Part shown: positions 5,809-8,003 of the stretch, in pieces | Numbering within the stretch: the first letter of the stretch is position 1 | How the letters are laid out: the number at the start of each line of letters is the position of its first letter | DNA from: Magnetospira sp. | Lineage (GTDB): Bacteria > Pseudomonadota > Alphaproteobacteria > Rhodospirillales > Magnetospiraceae | Direction of reading: 5' to 3' | NCBI GenBank assembly: GCA_028277325.1 | Contig: JANQGL010000260.1 | Span: 1-8,003 of the forward strand | DNA: 8,003 nt | Made by a program: the position numbers and the translations under genes | The notes under the pieces: generated by a model | The model's database searches: none | The model's input: only the letters and a program-made list of their open reading frames with translations | Told to the model about the DNA's origin: nothing

Positions 5809-7869
5809 ATGCCCGACGATTTCGTTGCCTCCGTGTGTCCGCACGACTGCCCGAGCGCCTGTTCGCTGGAGGTGGAGCGTCTGGGCGGGGCCGAGATCGG
5901 CCGGGTGCGCGGCGCGGCGGCGCATCCCTACACGGCCGGGGTGATCTGCGCCAAGGTGGGGCGGTATCGCGAACGCGTCCACCATCCGGACCGCCTCACG
6001 ACGCCGTTGATCCGGGTCGGCGCGAAAGGAGAGGGGAGGTTCGCGCCGATCCCCTGGGACGAGGCGCTGGACCTGCTGGCCGATCGGTTCGCCGGGGCGG
6101 CGCGGGCCGACGGTCCGGAGGCGGTGTGGCCCTACTACTACTCCGGCAACATGGGGCAGGTGCAGCAGAAGAGCATCCTTAGGCTGCGCCGCCTGATGGG
6201 CTACTCGAAGATGGCGCGGACCATCTGCTCGTCGATCGCCAAGGCCGGGTTCAAGGCGGGAACCGGGGCCCTGCGCGGCACCGATCCGCGCGAGATCGCG
6301 GACTCCGACCTGGTGGTCATCTGGGGCACCAACGCGGTGGCGACCCAGATCCACGTCATGGAGCTGGCCCGCAAGGCGCGCGACGGCCGGGGCGCCAGGA
6401 TCGTCGTCGTCGACACCTACCGCACCCGCACCGCCGCCCTGGCCGACCTGCACCTGATGCCGCGCCCGGGCACCGACGGCGCCCTGGCCTGCGGGATCAT
6501 GCAGGTGCTGTTCGCCGAGCGGCTCGTCGACCGCGACTACATGGACCGCTACACCCGCGGCGGGGCGGCGCTGGAAGACCATCTCAAGACCCGCACCGCG
6601 GCCTGGGCCTCGGCGATCACCGGTGTTCCGGAGTCCGACATCGTCGCCTTCGCAAGGCTCTATGGCCGGACCCGGCGCAGCTTCCTGCGCCTGGGCATCG
6701 GTTTCACGCGGCATCGCAACGGCGCCGTCAACATGCACGCGGCGAGCTGCCTGCCGGCCCTGACCGGCGCCTGGACCGAGCGCGGCGGCGGCGCCCTGTG
6801 CATGAGCAGCGACGTGTTCGGGCTGGACACCGGGGTGATCGAGGCGGCCGACCTGCCGGACGACGGCGCCCGCACCCTGGACATGTCGCGCATCGGCGAC
6901 GTGCTGGCCGGCGACGCCGCGGCCCTGTGCGGCGGACCGCCGGTGACCGCGATGCTGGTCCAGAACTGCAACCCGGCCGACGTGGCCCCCGAGTCCGGCA
7001 AGGTGCGGGCCGGATTGGCGCGCGACGACCTGTTCCTCTGCGTGCACGAGCAGTTCATGACCGAGACGGCGAAACTGGCCGACCTGGTGCTGCCGGCCAC
7101 CACGTTCCTGGAGAACGACGACCTGTTCACCTCCTACGGCCATACCTTCCTGCAGGCGACGCGGCCGGTCATCCGGCCGGTCGGCGAGAGCCGCAGCAAC
7201 CACGACCTCAACACCGACCTGGCGAAACGCCTGGGCGCGGTCCATCCGTCCCTGGAGATGAGCGCCCGCGACATGGTCGCCGCCTGCCTGCGCGGGTCGG
7301 GGATCGACGCCGATCCGGACACCCTCGCCGACGGGCATTGGGTCAATCGCCAGCTGCCGTTCGAGACGGCGCATTACCTGGACGGGTTCGCGCATCCCGA
7401 CGGCCGGTTCCGGTTCGACCCCGAATGGGCGGAGGCGGGACCGGAGCACGCCGGGCTGCCGACCCTGCCGGACCACCTGGAGACCGCCGAGGCGGCGGCG
7501 GCGGACCTGCCGTTCCGCCTGGTCACCGCGCCGGCGCGCAACTTCCTCAACACCTCGTTCACCGAGACCGCGACCAGCCGGAAGGCCGAGAAAGGCCGCC
7601 CGACGGTCATGGTGCATCCGGACGATGCGTCCAGTCTCGGGGTGTCGGACGGCGATCCGGTGCGGCTGTCCAACCGGCGCGGCGCGGTGACGCTGCGCGC
7701 CCGCCTGTTCGACGGCCTGAACCGGGGCGTCCTGGTGGCCGAGAGCATCTGGCCCGGTGCCGCCTATCCGGAAGGCCGGGGGATCAACAGCCTGACCGGA
7801 GGCGATCCGGTGGCGCCGGCCGGCGGCGCGGCGTTCCACGACATCGCGGTGAGTCTGGAGCGCGCGTGA
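5809..7869 (+). CDS. Molybdopterin-dependent oxidoreductase (formate dehydrogenase/nitrate reductase-like, substrate unknown)
   Basis: This 686-residue enzyme belongs to the DMSO reductase superfamily, which uses a bis-pyranopterin Mo or W cofactor for two-electron redox reactions. Near the N terminus, Cys10, Cys14, Cys18 and Cys47 (C-x3-C-x3-C-x28-C) should bind one [4Fe-4S] cluster. The motif ICSSIAKAGF puts Cys140 in register with the cysteine metal ligand of periplasmic nitrate reductase (CMASAVAGF), so a thiolate-ligated metal is predicted. The block VIWGTNAVATQ is near residue 172, followed by IVVVDTYRTRTA and PGTDGALACG. Residues from about 570 (RLVTAPARNFLN) to the end form the molybdopterin dinucleotide-binding domain. 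No TAT signal is present, so it is likely cytoplasmic. No Fe-S, NADH-binding or membrane partner subunit, and no cofactor gene, is in view. Its TGA overlaps the next ATG by 1 nt. Superfamily is certain; the reaction cannot be assigned. Confidence 0.93.
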   Translation: MPDDFVASVCPHDCPSACSLEVERLGGAEIGRVRGAAAHPYTAGVICAKVGRYRERVHHPDRLTTPLIRVGAKGEGRFAPIPWDEALDLLADRFAGAARADGPEAVWPYYYSGNMGQVQQKSILRLRRLMGYSKMARTICSSIAKAGFKAGTGALRGTDPREIADSDLVVIWGTNAVATQIHVMELARKARDGRGARIVVVDTYRTRTAALADLHLMPRPGTDGALACGIMQVLFAERLVDRDYMDRYTRGGAALEDHLKTRTAAWASAITGVPESDIVAFARLYGRTRRSFLRLGIGFTRHRNGAVNMHAASCLPALTGAWTERGGGALCMSSDVFGLDTGVIEAADLPDDGARTLDMSRIGDVLAGDAAALCGGPPVTAMLVQNCNPADVAPESGKVRAGLARDDLFLCVHEQFMTETAKLADLVLPATTFLENDDLFTSYGHTFLQATRPVIRPVGESRSNHDLNTDLAKRLGAVHPSLEMSARDMVAACLRGSGIDADPDTLADGHWVNRQLPFETAHYLDGFAHPDGRFRFDPEWAEAGPEHAGLPTLPDHLETAEAAAADLPFRLVTAPARNFLNTSFTETATSRKAEKGRPTVMVHPDDASSLGVSDGDPVRLSNRRGAVTLRARLFDGLNRGVLVAESIWPGAAYPEGRGINSLTGGDPVAPAGGAAFHDIAVSLERA
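7857..7860 (+). promoter_or_regulatory. Ribosome binding site of the mipZ-like gene
   Basis: GGAG inside the end of the molybdopterin gene lies 8 nt before the ATG at 7869, supporting that start and translation from the shared transcript. Confidence 0.55.
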
Positions 7870-8003
7870 TGCGGGTCATCGTCCTCGGCAACGAAAAGGG
7901 CGGCAGCGGCAAGTCGACCCTCAGCATCCATGTGGTGGTGTCGCTGCTGCAGCGCGGGTTGACGGTCGCCACCCTGGACGCCGACACCCGCCAGGGGACG
8001 CTC
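7869..8003 (+). CDS. mipZ: ParA/MipZ-type division-plane ATPase, N-terminal part only (runs off the window)
   Basis: Only the first 45 residues are visible. They begin with RVIVLGNEKGGSGKSTLSIH, a deviant Walker A motif (K10-GGSG-K15-S16) with the signature lysine of ParA/MinD ATPases, followed by a strand ending in VATLDADTRQGTL, where LDAD is the A' motif. The GNEKGGxGKST wording and the D-x-D-x-RQ-x-T ending are typical of MipZ of alphaproteobacteria, which forms a gradient from the poles and keeps FtsZ away from them. A chromosome or plasmid ParA, or another family member, cannot be ruled out from this fragment. It overlaps the preceding stop by 1 nt (TGATG). The 3' end lies outside the window, so its length cannot be judged. 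Confidence 0.75.
   Translation, partial: MRVIVLGNEKGGSGKSTLSIHVVVSLLQRGLTVATLDADTRQGTL

Noticed and set aside
3948..6182. 744-codon plus-strand frame spanning the hydrolase, FAD enzyme and intergenic region
   Set aside because: It crosses the repeat array and overlaps three well-supported genes in other frames; its composition is that of a shadow frame.
5719..7839. 706-codon open frame antisense to the molybdopterin oxidoreductase
   Set aside because: It has the same GC-bias shadow composition (Q/R/H/G/A-rich) and lies opposite a gene with a full set of conserved motifs.

Overview
The window is very GC-rich (roughly 70%) and gene-dense. Its third codon positions are so GC-biased that long spurious frames run antisense to nearly every gene. 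Four features point to an alphaproteobacterium, plausibly Rhodospirillales-like: a MipZ-type division ATPase starting at the right edge, a DUF3772-type MscS channel, a GNAT protein of the TVTYLEM type, and the base composition. The genus cannot be named from sequence reading alone.

Layout: four genes on the minus strand fill the left two thirds. Read in their own direction (right to left) they are an FAD-dependent L-2-hydroxyglutarate oxidase-like enzyme (4377-5495); a secreted MJ1477/TM1410 (GH114-like) putative glycoside hydrolase that starts 4 nt after it (3263-4372); then, after a 199-bp gap with a possible promoter, a GNAT acetyltransferase (2464-3063) overlapping by ATGA a large MscS-family channel (26-2467). 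On the plus strand a molybdopterin oxidoreductase (5809-7869) overlaps by 1 nt the start of a mipZ-like gene that runs off the window (7869-8003).

The two gene groups diverge from a 313-bp intergenic region (5496-5808). It holds the most unusual DNA of the window: four copies of a roughly 25-bp motif, each with a CGAA-S-TTCG core, in alternating orientation (> < > <). They form two long potential stem-loops and a third central dyad. A degenerate fifth core lies near the molybdopterin gene.

The most interesting protein observation is that the TM1410-like hydrolase appears circularly permuted. Sequence blocks normally in the C-terminal half of this family (QN, IDGI, DYV, GFxxY) come first, and the normally N-terminal blocks (LAYLNLGAAE, NPEW, GYDGAVLDGLDAY) come last. 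No CRISPR, tRNA, rRNA, insertion sequence or phage gene was seen.
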